From Stappia sp. BW2 (GTDB taxonomy: Bacteria; Pseudomonadota; Alphaproteobacteria; Rhizobiales; Stappiaceae), in contig NZ_VIRG01000036.1 of the NCBI RefSeq assembly GCF_008107695.1, positions 1 to 64,000 of the forward strand: 64,000 nucleotides of DNA, in the 5' to 3' direction. Position numbers and translations under genes: made by a program. The notes under the pieces are model-generated. The model was not told the DNA's origin. It was given only the letters and a program-made list of their open reading frames with translations, and made no database searches. Positions 35,460 to 43,610 of the stretch are shown here, one piece after another; positions within the stretch are counted from its first letter, which is position 1; every line of letters starts with the position of its first letter.

Positions 35460-35757
35460 TTGAACATTAATTATTATATTGGAGGGCTCGGCCTAATCCT
35501 TGCGATTTTTGGCGGACTTTTACAGATTGTTTGCATGTGTATGCAGGACCGGTTGTTGCTAAAATGGAATGCAAAAAAACAATTGGGTAACATGCGGATG
35601 GAATGGCACCAACATATGTATAATCAAAGAAAATAAACCGATACAAGAATTTGTGGAAGATTTTTCTAATAGTTTTTCGAATAAGTATCGCTGGATTGCA
35701 TACTTATCCTTTGTCGTAGGGATTATAACTTTTGTAATCTCAATGCCGCATCGTTAG
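35460..35757 (+). pseudogene. Frameshifted paralogue of the small membrane protein (copy 2)
   Basis: From a TTG at 35460 the frame reads NINYYIGGLGL and then LLLKWNAK, matching copy 1 at 33484 (DIKYFIGVIGL, LLKKWNAK), and stops at 35634-35636. The adjacent frame continues ENKPIQEFVEDF and a C-terminal helix to 35757, matching ENKPPQEFVEEF of copy 1. One extra A in the run near 35625-35633 would account for the shift. Upstream bases also align between copies, so this is a gene duplication. Sequencing error or programmed frameshifting are alternatives. Confidence 0.7.
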
Positions 35758-35913
35758 TGATAAGAATTTCGCACTTTGGACGGTGCCCGTTTCGCGCTAT
35801 CGCCTTTTTCACGGCGTGCGAATGAGGGGCGATTTTGCGATCTAAACAAGATATTTACCTACGCAGCCTAACCGAATGATCCAATCCGGTAAGTGACCGC
35901 GGCGAACCTCCCT

Positions 35914-36867
35914 TTACATCCGTGCCGCACACCCCGCCAAGGCGGCGAAATCGTCATCAAGCAGATGAACGGGAATGCCGGAAACCAGCTTCTGCTGACG
36001 GCCCTTCGCGCAAAAGGCGTTGATGAATTCCGGCTCCGCCAGAAATCTTGCCAGGCTTCTTGTGACGCCGCCTGTCAGCACGATGCCGCCGAGGGAGAGA
36101 AACATCAGCGACAGGTCGCCGATGACCCGGCCAAGAAAGGTCACCCATTGCCGGGCGGCGGCAACGCAAAGCGGATCGGTCCCGGAATTTGCCCGCTCGG
36201 CAATCTCGGCGGGCGAGAGGTCTCGCGGCGACAGGCCCTGCTCCAGACAATACCACTCGTGAATTTCCTTGAGGCCGCTGCCAGACAGCGCCCGTTCGAC
36301 GGAGGCACGCCCGCGGTTGAGAGCCAGATAATTCCAGAGACGCAGTTCGTCTTCGGTTTCGACCGGCAGTGTCGCGTGGCCGCATTCTCCGGTGCCCACA
36401 TGAAGGCCGGTGGGTGTGTGAAACAGTGCGGCTGCATTGAAACCGGTTCCGGCCCCGACAACCAGCCGTGTCGCATTGCTGCGCAGCTTCACATCGGGCT
36501 GATGAACGGGCTGAAGCCGTTCGGCAGGAACCGCGTCCAGCGAATAGGCCAGGGCTTCGAAATCGTTCAGAAAGGTAATGTTTGCCCCGCCCAGAACCTT
36601 GCCTATGCATTCTGCACGGAATGTCCAGGGATGGTTGGTCATGCGGATGGCGGGGCCGTCGATGGGGGCCGCGATGGCGATGACGGCGGACGCGCAGACC
36701 GGTCGTCCGGCCTCCGACAGATAGCTGCCGATGGCCGCTTCCGGCGTTTCGAAATCCGCATTGCGGAACCGCGCGATCGTGTCTTCCAGAACCCGGCCGT
36801 TCTCCACCAGTGCCAGCCGTGTGTTGGTGCCGCCGATATCGGCGGCAAGGCCTCGTTGAATGCTCAT
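35914..36867 (-). CDS. glk: Glucokinase
   Basis: This 317-residue bacterial glucokinase phosphorylates glucose with ATP. The phosphate-binding DIGGTNTRLALV is at about 10-21, FLNDFEALAYSL carries the catalytic Asp, GAGTGFNAA and GTGECGHATLP follow, and LTGGVTRSL is near the C-terminus. It is of the Glk type, not the ROK type. It overlaps the upstream UgpC-type ATPase (ATGA) and ends the operon, so the importer probably brings in glucose or a glucose-containing sugar that is hydrolysed inside (inference). Confidence 0.9.
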   Translation of the reverse strand: MSIQRGLAADIGGTNTRLALVENGRVLEDTIARFRNADFETPEAAIGSYLSEAGRPVCASAVIAIAAPIDGPAIRMTNHPWTFRAECIGKVLGGANITFLNDFEALAYSLDAVPAERLQPVHQPDVKLRSNATRLVVGAGTGFNAAALFHTPTGLHVGTGECGHATLPVETEDELRLWNYLALNRGRASVERALSGSGLKEIHEWYCLEQGLSPRDLSPAEIAERANSGTDPLCVAAARQWVTFLGRVIGDLSLMFLSLGGIVLTGGVTRSLARFLAEPEFINAFCAKGRQQKLVSGIPVHLLDDDFAALAGCAARM

Positions 36868-38006
36868 AAGCGGTTACCCGAAACAATGTCGAAATAGGAA
36901 ATCTTGGATAGATCGAAGGCAATGGGCACACGCTGACCGGCGTCAACCGGCGCATCAGCGGACAACCGCGCAATGGCTTCCGTCCCCCCGAGCTGAACGA
37001 CCGCATAGGTGTCGGCACCGGCCGGTTCGACCACATCCAGAAGGCATTCGGCGCTTTGCAGGGTGCGCCCGTCGATGCCGCTGGCCCGCATGCCGAGATC
37101 CGTCATGGCTTCCGGACGCAGGCCGATGATGAGCTCTGCCGTACCGCCGGCAGCCAGGTTTTCAGGTCCCCGGCCATGGTCGAACAGTTCCAGCGGTGGA
37201 CCTTCCGGTGTCGGGATCTGCAGCCGGACATGATCGCCTTCGCGGGTTGCCGTGCCTGTCATCAGGTTCATGGAGGGCGCGCCCATGAAGTCGGCGACAA
37301 AGGCATTCACCGGCGTGTTGTAGATCTCCTGCGGCGTACCGATCTGTTGCACCACGCCGTCCTTCATCACCACGATCCGGCTGGCCAGCGTCATGGCCTC
37401 GATCTGGTCATGGGTGACATAGACGATGGAAGCGCCCGTCGTCTGGTGGATGCGCTTGATTTCCGTGCGCATGGTCACGCGCAGCTTGGCATCGAGATTG
37501 GACAGCGGTTCGTCGAAAAGAAACAGCTTCGGTTCACGTACCAGGGCCCGTCCCATGGCAACGCGCTGGCGCTGTCCGCCGGAAAGCTCCGCCGGGCGGC
37601 GATGCAGCAGGTGCTCGATTTTCAGAAGATCCGCGACCTCGGCCACCTTCCGTTTCTTCTCCGCCTCATTCACCTTTCGCACTTCAAGGCCGAAGCCGAT
37701 ATTGCGTTCAACGCTCATGTTGGGAAACAGAGCGTAGGACTGAAACACCATGGCGATGTCCCGGTCGGCGGGTTCATCGTTGGTGCGGTCCTTGCCGGCA
37801 ATGTGGATCGTGCCGGAGGAAATGTCGGTCAGGCCGGAAATGCAGCTCAGCAGCGTCGATTTTCCGCAGCCGGACGGCCCGACGAGAACAAGAAACTCAC
37901 CGGGCATCATGGAGAGATTGATGTCCTTGAGGACATCGACGTCGCCATATCTCTTCTGCAGGCTGCTGATTTTGAGGATGGGATCTTGCGTCATTGCAGC
38001 GTTCAT
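36864..38006 (-). CDS. Sugar ABC transporter ATPase (UgpC/MalK-type), locus A
   Basis: This 380-residue ATPase has Walker A (GPSGCGKSTLL), signature LSGGQRQRVAMGRAL, Walker B (LFLFDEPLSNLDAKLR) and a C-terminal TOBE/regulatory domain from about 240 (FMGAPSMNLMTG). It powers the two permeases encoded upstream. A second in-frame ATG four codons on is an alternative start. Confidence 0.9.
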   Translation of the reverse strand: MNAAMTQDPILKISSLQKRYGDVDVLKDINLSMMPGEFLVLVGPSGCGKSTLLSCISGLTDISSGTIHIAGKDRTNDEPADRDIAMVFQSYALFPNMSVERNIGFGLEVRKVNEAEKKRKVAEVADLLKIEHLLHRRPAELSGGQRQRVAMGRALVREPKLFLFDEPLSNLDAKLRVTMRTEIKRIHQTTGASIVYVTHDQIEAMTLASRIVVMKDGVVQQIGTPQEIYNTPVNAFVADFMGAPSMNLMTGTATREGDHVRLQIPTPEGPPLELFDHGRGPENLAAGGTAELIIGLRPEAMTDLGMRASGIDGRTLQSAECLLDVVEPAGADTYAVVQLGGTEAIARLSADAPVDAGQRVPIAFDLSKISYFDIVSGNRL

Positions 38007-38029
38007 TCCTTTTCAGTCTCCTGCTTGAG

Positions 38030-38869
38030 TCAGCCCTTGACGGATCCGGCGACGAGCCCGGAGACGATGAATTTCTGGAAAGCGATGGCGAGAATGGCCG
38101 GCGGGAGTGTCGCCAGAACGCCAACCGAGGCGATGACGCCGTAGTCAGTGACGCGCCCGGCAGAGAAATCCGCAATCGCCACGGGAAGCGTTTTCGCGCT
38201 GAGGTCGTTGGTGAAAATCAGGGCGTAGAAGAACTCGTCCCAGGCCACCAGGAAGGACAGCATCGCGGTGGCGGCAATGGCAGGCAAGGCCAGCGGCAGC
38301 ACCACCTGCCGGATCGTATAGGCGGTTCCCGCCCCTTCCATGAAGGCGGCCTGTTCCACTTCCACCGGCAGAACGTCGATATTGGCCTTCATCAGCCAGG
38401 TGGCAAAGGGCAGCAGCATGGCTGTGTAGACGATGATCAGCGTCACGGTGTGGTTCAGCAGGCCAAGGCTGCTGAAGGTCGAATAGAGCGGCAGCACATA
38501 GGTGATCGGCGGCATCATGATCGTTGCCAGGAAGGCAAACAGCAGCACGATTGACGCCTGCCGCCTGGAAAACGCATAGGCAGCCGGAATCGCCAGCAGA
38601 AGTGCGGCTGCCGTGGCTCCGCCCGCTGTCAGGAGCGAGTTGCGCAGCGCCATCAGGAATCGTTCGCCGTTGCCGCCTTCCAGGCTCAAAAGGTTGGCAT
38701 AGCGGCTGAAGTCGACTTGCGAGGGAATCCAGTGCAGAGGAACTTCGGTCAGGTCCGTCGGCGCGCTGATGCTCATGACGGCAAGCCAGAGCAGCGGTCC
38801 TGCGGTGAAGGCGGCCAGAAGCAGGGCGCAGCCGTAAAGCAGGATGGATTGAACGAGCGAGCGTTTCAT
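38030..38869 (-). CDS. Sugar ABC transporter permease (MalG-type), locus A
   Basis: This 279-residue inner-membrane permease has six hydrophobic segments and the EAA loop EQAAFMEGAGTAYTIRQVVLP. The start at 38869 (MKRSLVQS) overlaps the MalF-type stop as ATGA; the longer open frame upstream is a shadow. Confidence 0.9.
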   Translation of the reverse strand: MKRSLVQSILLYGCALLLAAFTAGPLLWLAVMSISAPTDLTEVPLHWIPSQVDFSRYANLLSLEGGNGERFLMALRNSLLTAGGATAAALLLAIPAAYAFSRRQASIVLLFAFLATIMMPPITYVLPLYSTFSSLGLLNHTVTLIIVYTAMLLPFATWLMKANIDVLPVEVEQAAFMEGAGTAYTIRQVVLPLALPAIAATAMLSFLVAWDEFFYALIFTNDLSAKTLPVAIADFSAGRVTDYGVIASVGVLATLPPAILAIAFQKFIVSGLVAGSVKG

Positions 38870-39759
38870 GCCGCGCCTCCTGCCGTCTGCCGCTTTGTCG
38901 CGGAATAATAAAAGACGATCAGCACGGCACTGATGCCGGCGACAAGCACCGCATAGGACGCACCGCTGCCGCTTCTCAGGTAGTTGAAATATTCCTGGTA
39001 GACGTAAAAGCTCGCGGTCTTGGTGCTGTCTGCCGGGCCACCGCCGGTCATTACGTAAATGATGTCGAAGACGCGGAAAGCCTCGATGGTTCGCAGCACC
39101 ATTACCACCATCAGCGGACCCGCGATCCAGGGCAGGGTGATCGAGCAGAAGCGCTTCCAGGGCCCGGCGCCTTCGATGGCGGCCGCCTTGCTGAGATCCT
39201 CCGGCACGGTCTGAAGGGCTGCCAGGGCGACATAGGCCACCAGCGGGAAGTTTTTCCAGACATCGGCCAGAACCACCATGTTCATCGCCGTTGCCGGATC
39301 GCCGATCCAACTCCGGTAGTCTGAAATAATGCCGAGCTGAAACAGCAGCGAGTTCAGCGCGCCGTAGTCAGGATGATAGATCAGCCGCCAGGCAACGGCG
39401 TTGACGATCGTCGGCACCGCCCAAGGCAGAATGATGAGCGCCCGCAACAGCGTCCGGCCGCGAAATTCCTGATTGAGCAGCACGGCAACGGCGACGCCGA
39501 GTACACCTTCCAGCCCCACCGAAACGATGGTGAAATAGAGCGTCCGGAAGAGGGCATCCTGAAAATCGGGATCGGTAAGCGCGTAGACGTAGTTTTCCAG
39601 GCCGATGAAATGCACCGGCTCCGGCAGTGCTGAAATGCGCGTGTCGGTGAAGCTGAGCCACAGCGTATTGGCCAGCGGTATCAGTGTGATCAGCGCGAGT
39701 ACGGCAAGGGCCGGCGCCAGAAGGATCCATTTTTCACGTTTCTGGCGTCGGCCAAGCAT
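38866..39759 (-). CDS. Sugar ABC transporter permease (MalF-type), locus A
   Basis: This 297-residue permease begins with a charged N-terminus and a first helix ILLAPALAVLALITLIP. The EAA loop is SKAAAIEGAGPWKRFCSITLP. It pairs with the MalG-type protein encoded next, with which it overlaps by ATGA. Confidence 0.9.
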   Translation of the reverse strand: MLGRRQKREKWILLAPALAVLALITLIPLANTLWLSFTDTRISALPEPVHFIGLENYVYALTDPDFQDALFRTLYFTIVSVGLEGVLGVAVAVLLNQEFRGRTLLRALIILPWAVPTIVNAVAWRLIYHPDYGALNSLLFQLGIISDYRSWIGDPATAMNMVVLADVWKNFPLVAYVALAALQTVPEDLSKAAAIEGAGPWKRFCSITLPWIAGPLMVVMVLRTIEAFRVFDIIYVMTGGGPADSTKTASFYVYQEYFNYLRSGSGASYAVLVAGISAVLIVFYYSATKRQTAGGAA

Positions 39760-39784
39760 GGTCAGTCTCCTGTCAAACGCAAGC

Positions 39785-41029
39785 TTAGCGGATCCGCTTC
39801 ACGCGGTTCGCGGCAGCGTCCAGCGCTTCATCCACGCTTGCCTGCCCGAGCAGGACCTGATGGATGTTCTTTTGCAGGATGTCGGACACTTCCGTGTAGG
39901 ACGGCACCAGCGGGCGCGGATACATCACCGCGATGGACTCTTTCGCCGCCGCAATCAGGTCTTCCTGGCCTTCCATCACCTTCGGTTCGGAATAGGACGC
40001 CTTCCAGATCGGCAGGCTGAGTTTCGCATAGTCGTCCTGAACGTTCTGCTGCGTGAGGAACGAGATATAGGCCCAGGCTTCGTCCGCATGCGGGCTGTTG
40101 GCCGGAATGCCCAGCCCCATGGAGCCGTTGACGCTGGAGGCGGTGGACTTGCCCTTGACGCCCGGTGCGGGCGCAACCTTGACCTTGCCGGCAACCTTGC
40201 TTTCCTCGGGATCGTTCGCAAGGGCGTTCATGTAGGTCCAGTTGAGCGCGAAGGCTGCTTCGCCGTTGGAGAACACGCGCCGGACATCTTCTTCGAAATA
40301 TTCGCGTGACGACGGATTGGTCAGGCCTTCGTCGAGTGTCGCCTTCATGAAGGTGACCGCGTCCTTGGCACCGCCGGTGGTAAAGGCCGGCTCACCGTCC
40401 TTGAAGAAGGCACCGTCATAGGCAGCCGTTAGCGTGGTGAAATCGCAGATCATCGCTTCTGACTGTGACCAGCTCCAGACCAGCGGATATTCCACAATGC
40501 CCTTGTCCTTGATCTGCCTGGCCTGTTCCGCCAGTTCTGTCCAGGTTTTGGGCGGTGCGGAAATGCCGGCTTCTTCCAGCATTTCGGTATTGTAGAAGAG
40601 GTATTTCGTATCGAGGATCCACGGCATGCCGTAGCGCTTGCCGTCATATTCGACAGTCGTCCAGGCGCCGTCGAAAACCTTGTCGGTATAGTCGGCTGGA
40701 ATGCGGTCGGTGACATCCTGCAGGAAGCCGCGCGTTGCAAATTCGGCCGGCCAGATCACGTCGAACAGCACAACATCATAGCCGTCGTCACCTGCGCCCG
40801 CTGCTGCGATGATCTTGTCGTGCAGAGCCTCATAGGGAACGAATTCCAGCGCCACGGTGACGCCGGGATTGGCTTCCTCGAACTTGGCGGTCATCGACTC
40901 GATGTCTTCTTCACTGTAAGCCGCCTGGCTCATGAAAAGTGCATTCAATGTGGTGTCGGCCAATGCTGTCGTGCTCATGGCCAGGGTCGCGAATGCGGAC
41001 CCCAAAATCATCTTTCCAAACGTGTTCAT
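39785..41029 (-). CDS. Sugar-binding periplasmic protein (family 1), locus A
   Basis: This 414-residue SBP_bac_1 protein has a signal peptide to about residue 24 (ends TTALA), then DTTLNALFMSQAAYSEEDIE. The WSQSEAMICDFTTLT region lies in the binding cleft. The start at 41029 follows GGAGGG. It is the first gene of the operon that ends with glucokinase and is divergent from a ROK regulator. The sugar bound cannot be read from sequence. Confidence 0.88.
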   Translation of the reverse strand: MNTFGKMILGSAFATLAMSTTALADTTLNALFMSQAAYSEEDIESMTAKFEEANPGVTVALEFVPYEALHDKIIAAAGAGDDGYDVVLFDVIWPAEFATRGFLQDVTDRIPADYTDKVFDGAWTTVEYDGKRYGMPWILDTKYLFYNTEMLEEAGISAPPKTWTELAEQARQIKDKGIVEYPLVWSWSQSEAMICDFTTLTAAYDGAFFKDGEPAFTTGGAKDAVTFMKATLDEGLTNPSSREYFEEDVRRVFSNGEAAFALNWTYMNALANDPEESKVAGKVKVAPAPGVKGKSTASSVNGSMGLGIPANSPHADEAWAYISFLTQQNVQDDYAKLSLPIWKASYSEPKVMEGQEDLIAAAKESIAVMYPRPLVPSYTEVSDILQKNIHQVLLGQASVDEALDAAANRVKRIR

Positions 41030-41072
41030 CTCGCCCTCCGGTTTTTGTGTAGGCGAGGCATCCTATCTTCGA

Positions 41073-41106
41073 TTTTTTTATTTTGTCAAATTGATAGAAA
41101 AAATAA
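41073..41106. promoter_or_regulatory. AT-rich near-palindrome between sugar operon and ROK gene
   Basis: A run of T and A (TTTTTTTATTTTG, 41073-41085) and its approximate inverse (AGAAAAAATAA, 41096-41106) flank ATTGAT in the 96-bp divergent promoter region. Mlc/NagC-type ROK repressors bind sites with T-rich and A-rich outer arms, so this is a candidate operator. Confidence 0.4.
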
Positions 41107-41125
41107 TTTCTGGTCTATTGGAGCC

Positions 41126-42340
41126 ATGAACGACAGTGCGCCGATGCTCCCCTCCTTCCGCACCAGCGGTACCAACCTCACCCGCGCCAAGACGCATAAT
41201 CACCGCGTGGTGCTGGAAGTCATCCGCACGCGAGGGCCGATAGGTCGTACGGAAATATCTGAAATCACGTCGCTTTCCCGCCAGACGGTGCAGAACATCG
41301 TCGGTGAGCTGGAAAGCCGCGGTATCGTCGAAATGCATGCCCAGAAGGCCAGGGGGCGCGGCCATCCGGGCATGATGGTGAAGCTCAGGCCCGATCACGC
41401 CTACAGTCTCGGCTTCCACGTCGATAGGCTGTCGGTGACGGCGATCGCCTGCGATCTGCTGGGCAATATTGCCTGGCAGTCGACTGCCGCCATGGCCGCG
41501 GCCACACCCGAGGCAGCCAACAGCCGGATCCTGTCGATGGTCGAAGACTTCCGCGCGGCCCATCCGGCCATGGCCGAACGTCTGTTCGGTGTCGGCCTGG
41601 CGGCACCCGGTCCCTTCGAAACCGGAGCGCAGTCATTGAGCGGAACGGACGCCACCACCTTTTCGGATTTCGGCTTGCCGGAAAATCTGGCAGAGCTTCA
41701 GACGGCGGTCGGCCTGCCTGTGGTGCTGCAGAACGATGCCTCCGCCGCGGCGCTGGGCGAGCACGTTTATGGAATAGGCCGCAGTTTCAGCAGCTTCGCC
41801 TTCATCCAGTTCGGCATGGGCCTTGGCGCCGGGTTTGTCCTCAATGGTGCGCTCTATCCGGGAGCATCGAAAAACGCCGGTGAAATCGGTCATGTGCTGA
41901 TCGACCCGAAAGGCCCAGCCTGCTCCTGTGGCAACTCCGGATGCCTCGAACGCTACCTGTCATTGAATGCGCTGTGCGAAAGGCTTGGTCTGGAACCGAC
42001 CGAGCCGGGCTCTGTCGCGCGGATCGAGGCCTTGTTTGCCGAGCGGGATCCGGCAGTTCTCGGCTGGATTTCAGATGTCGCGCCGCTCATGCGCCAGATG
42101 ATCAGCATGGTCGACATGATGCTCGACCCGGAAGCGCTGATCCTCGGGGGTATCATTTGCCCGGATTTCCTGCAGGCGCTCCTCGACAGCGCGTCCCCGC
42201 TTCCCCGCCGTCTTGACGGTTCGCCGGAAGAAGACAGGATCCGTATCGGCACGTCCGGGGCAACGGCAGTCGCCCTCGGCGCCACAGCCGCCGCCGTCGA
42301 CGCCCTCTACGCACCTTCGGTCTCGCACCTGCTGCTGTGA
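41126..42340 (+). CDS. ROK-family transcriptional regulator, locus A
   Basis: This 404-residue protein has an N-terminal winged helix (EISEITSLSRQTVQNIVGELE) followed by a ROK sugar-kinase-like domain with VVLQNDASAAALGEH, GMGLGAGFVL and the zinc-binding motif ACSCGNSGCLE. ROK regulators repress sugar genes until a sugar or phosphosugar binds. The start at 41126 follows TTGGAG. It is divergent from the locus A operon and is its probable repressor. Confidence 0.88.
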   Translation: MNDSAPMLPSFRTSGTNLTRAKTHNHRVVLEVIRTRGPIGRTEISEITSLSRQTVQNIVGELESRGIVEMHAQKARGRGHPGMMVKLRPDHAYSLGFHVDRLSVTAIACDLLGNIAWQSTAAMAAATPEAANSRILSMVEDFRAAHPAMAERLFGVGLAAPGPFETGAQSLSGTDATTFSDFGLPENLAELQTAVGLPVVLQNDASAAALGEHVYGIGRSFSSFAFIQFGMGLGAGFVLNGALYPGASKNAGEIGHVLIDPKGPACSCGNSGCLERYLSLNALCERLGLEPTEPGSVARIEALFAERDPAVLGWISDVAPLMRQMISMVDMMLDPEALILGGIICPDFLQALLDSASPLPRRLDGSPEEDRIRIGTSGATAVALGATAAAVDALYAPSVSHLLL

Positions 42341-42372
42341 GGCCGCATCTCTCGCACGTAACCGAAAAGCGA

Positions 42373-42480
42373 CCCTCATGCTGAGGAGGACCGATAGGTC
42401 CGTCTCGAAGCATGGGCGGCATATCCCGGGCAAGCAGCCCATCCTTCGAGACGCCGCCAGGTCGGCTCCTCAGGATGAGG
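42373..42480. repeat. Palindromic intergenic repeat, copy 2
   Basis: Outer arms CCTCATGCTGAGGAG and CTCCTCAGGATGAGG and inner arms GTCTCGAAGCATGGGC and GCCCATCCTTCGAGAC match copy 1 at 28415-28530. The left arms carry two substitutions that the right arms do not compensate. It lies between two convergent genes, where it could act as a bidirectional terminator. Confidence 0.8.
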
Positions 42481-42508
42481 TTGGTGGGGAGTGTCGGTAA
42501 ATCCGCCC

Positions 42509-43570
42509 CTAGCTCAGCCCCAGCATCTTGCGGATCTGTTCCTGGTCGGTCTCGCCACCGGCGAAATCATCGAAGGCCTTGTCGGTGACTTCGATGATGC
42601 GGCTTTCGATGAAGGGCGCACCTTCCGCGGCGCCCTGCTCCGGCGACTTCAGGCAGCATTCCCATTCCAGAACGGCCCAGCTGTCATAGCCGTATTGCGC
42701 GAGTTTGGAAAAGATGCCGGAGAAATCCACCTGTCCGTCGCCCAGCGACCGGAACCGGCCCGCGCGGTTGACCCAGCCCTGATAGCCGGAATAAACGCCC
42801 TGGCGTCCGTCCGGATTGAACTCGGCATCTTTCACGTGATAGGCGCAGATGCGCTCGTGGTAGATGTCGATAAAGGCCAGATAATCGAGCTGCTGCAGCA
42901 GGAAATGTGACGGGTCGTAGTTGATCTGGCAGCGCTTGTGACCGCCGAGCGCCTCCAGGAACATCTCGAAGGTTGCACCGTCGAAGACATCTTCGCCCGG
43001 GTGGATTTCATAGCCGACGTCAACACCGTTTTCGTCGTAGACATCGAGGATCGGTTTCCAGCGCGCAGCCAGTTCCTTGAACGTTTCGTCGATGAGCCCT
43101 GCGGGTCGCTGCGGCCAGGGGTAGAGATAGGGAAACGCCAGCGAGCCGGTGAAGCTGACGGAGGCACTGAGGCCAAGCCGCTTGCTGGCAATCGCCGCCT
43201 TTTTCATCTGGTCGACAGCCCATGCCTGCCGCGCTTTGGGGTTGCCGTGAACTTGCGATGGCGCAAAACCGTCGAAGGCCAGGTCATAAGCCGGATGAAC
43301 CGCAACGAGCTGGCCCTGCAGATGCGTCGACAGCTCGGAGATCTCGACGCCGGCATCTGCGCAAATGCCTTTGACTTCATCGCAATAGGCATCGCTTTCG
43401 GCGGCCTTGTCGAGGTCGAACAGGCGACCGTCGAAGGTTGGGATCTGGATCCCCTTGTAGCCAAGGTCCGCAGCCCATTTGGCAATTGCGGGAAGCGAAT
43501 TGAACGGCGCATCATCTCCGGCAAACTGGGCCAGGAAAAGCGCGGGTCCTTTGATCAGTCCAGCCATCAT
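42509..43570 (-). CDS. Xylose isomerase-like TIM-barrel sugar isomerase/epimerase
   Basis: This 353-residue AP_endonuc_2-family protein starts ALFLAQFAGDDAPFNSLPAI. Metal-ligand-like GYEIHPGE (about 190), INYDPSHFLLQ (about 226), YHVKDAEF (about 255) and VLEWECC (about 312) give the usual Glu, Asp, His and Glu set. Family members isomerise or epimerise sugars or keto-sugar derivatives. It is last in the GH43 operon, 40 bp after the GH43 gene. The exact reaction is unknown. Confidence 0.82.
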   Translation of the reverse strand: MMAGLIKGPALFLAQFAGDDAPFNSLPAIAKWAADLGYKGIQIPTFDGRLFDLDKAAESDAYCDEVKGICADAGVEISELSTHLQGQLVAVHPAYDLAFDGFAPSQVHGNPKARQAWAVDQMKKAAIASKRLGLSASVSFTGSLAFPYLYPWPQRPAGLIDETFKELAARWKPILDVYDENGVDVGYEIHPGEDVFDGATFEMFLEALGGHKRCQINYDPSHFLLQQLDYLAFIDIYHERICAYHVKDAEFNPDGRQGVYSGYQGWVNRAGRFRSLGDGQVDFSGIFSKLAQYGYDSWAVLEWECCLKSPEQGAAEGAPFIESRIIEVTDKAFDDFAGGETDQEQIRKMLGLS

Positions 43571-43610
43571 TGTCTCCCAAGTTTAAACGGGGCGTTGCAA
43601 GGCTGGTGCC

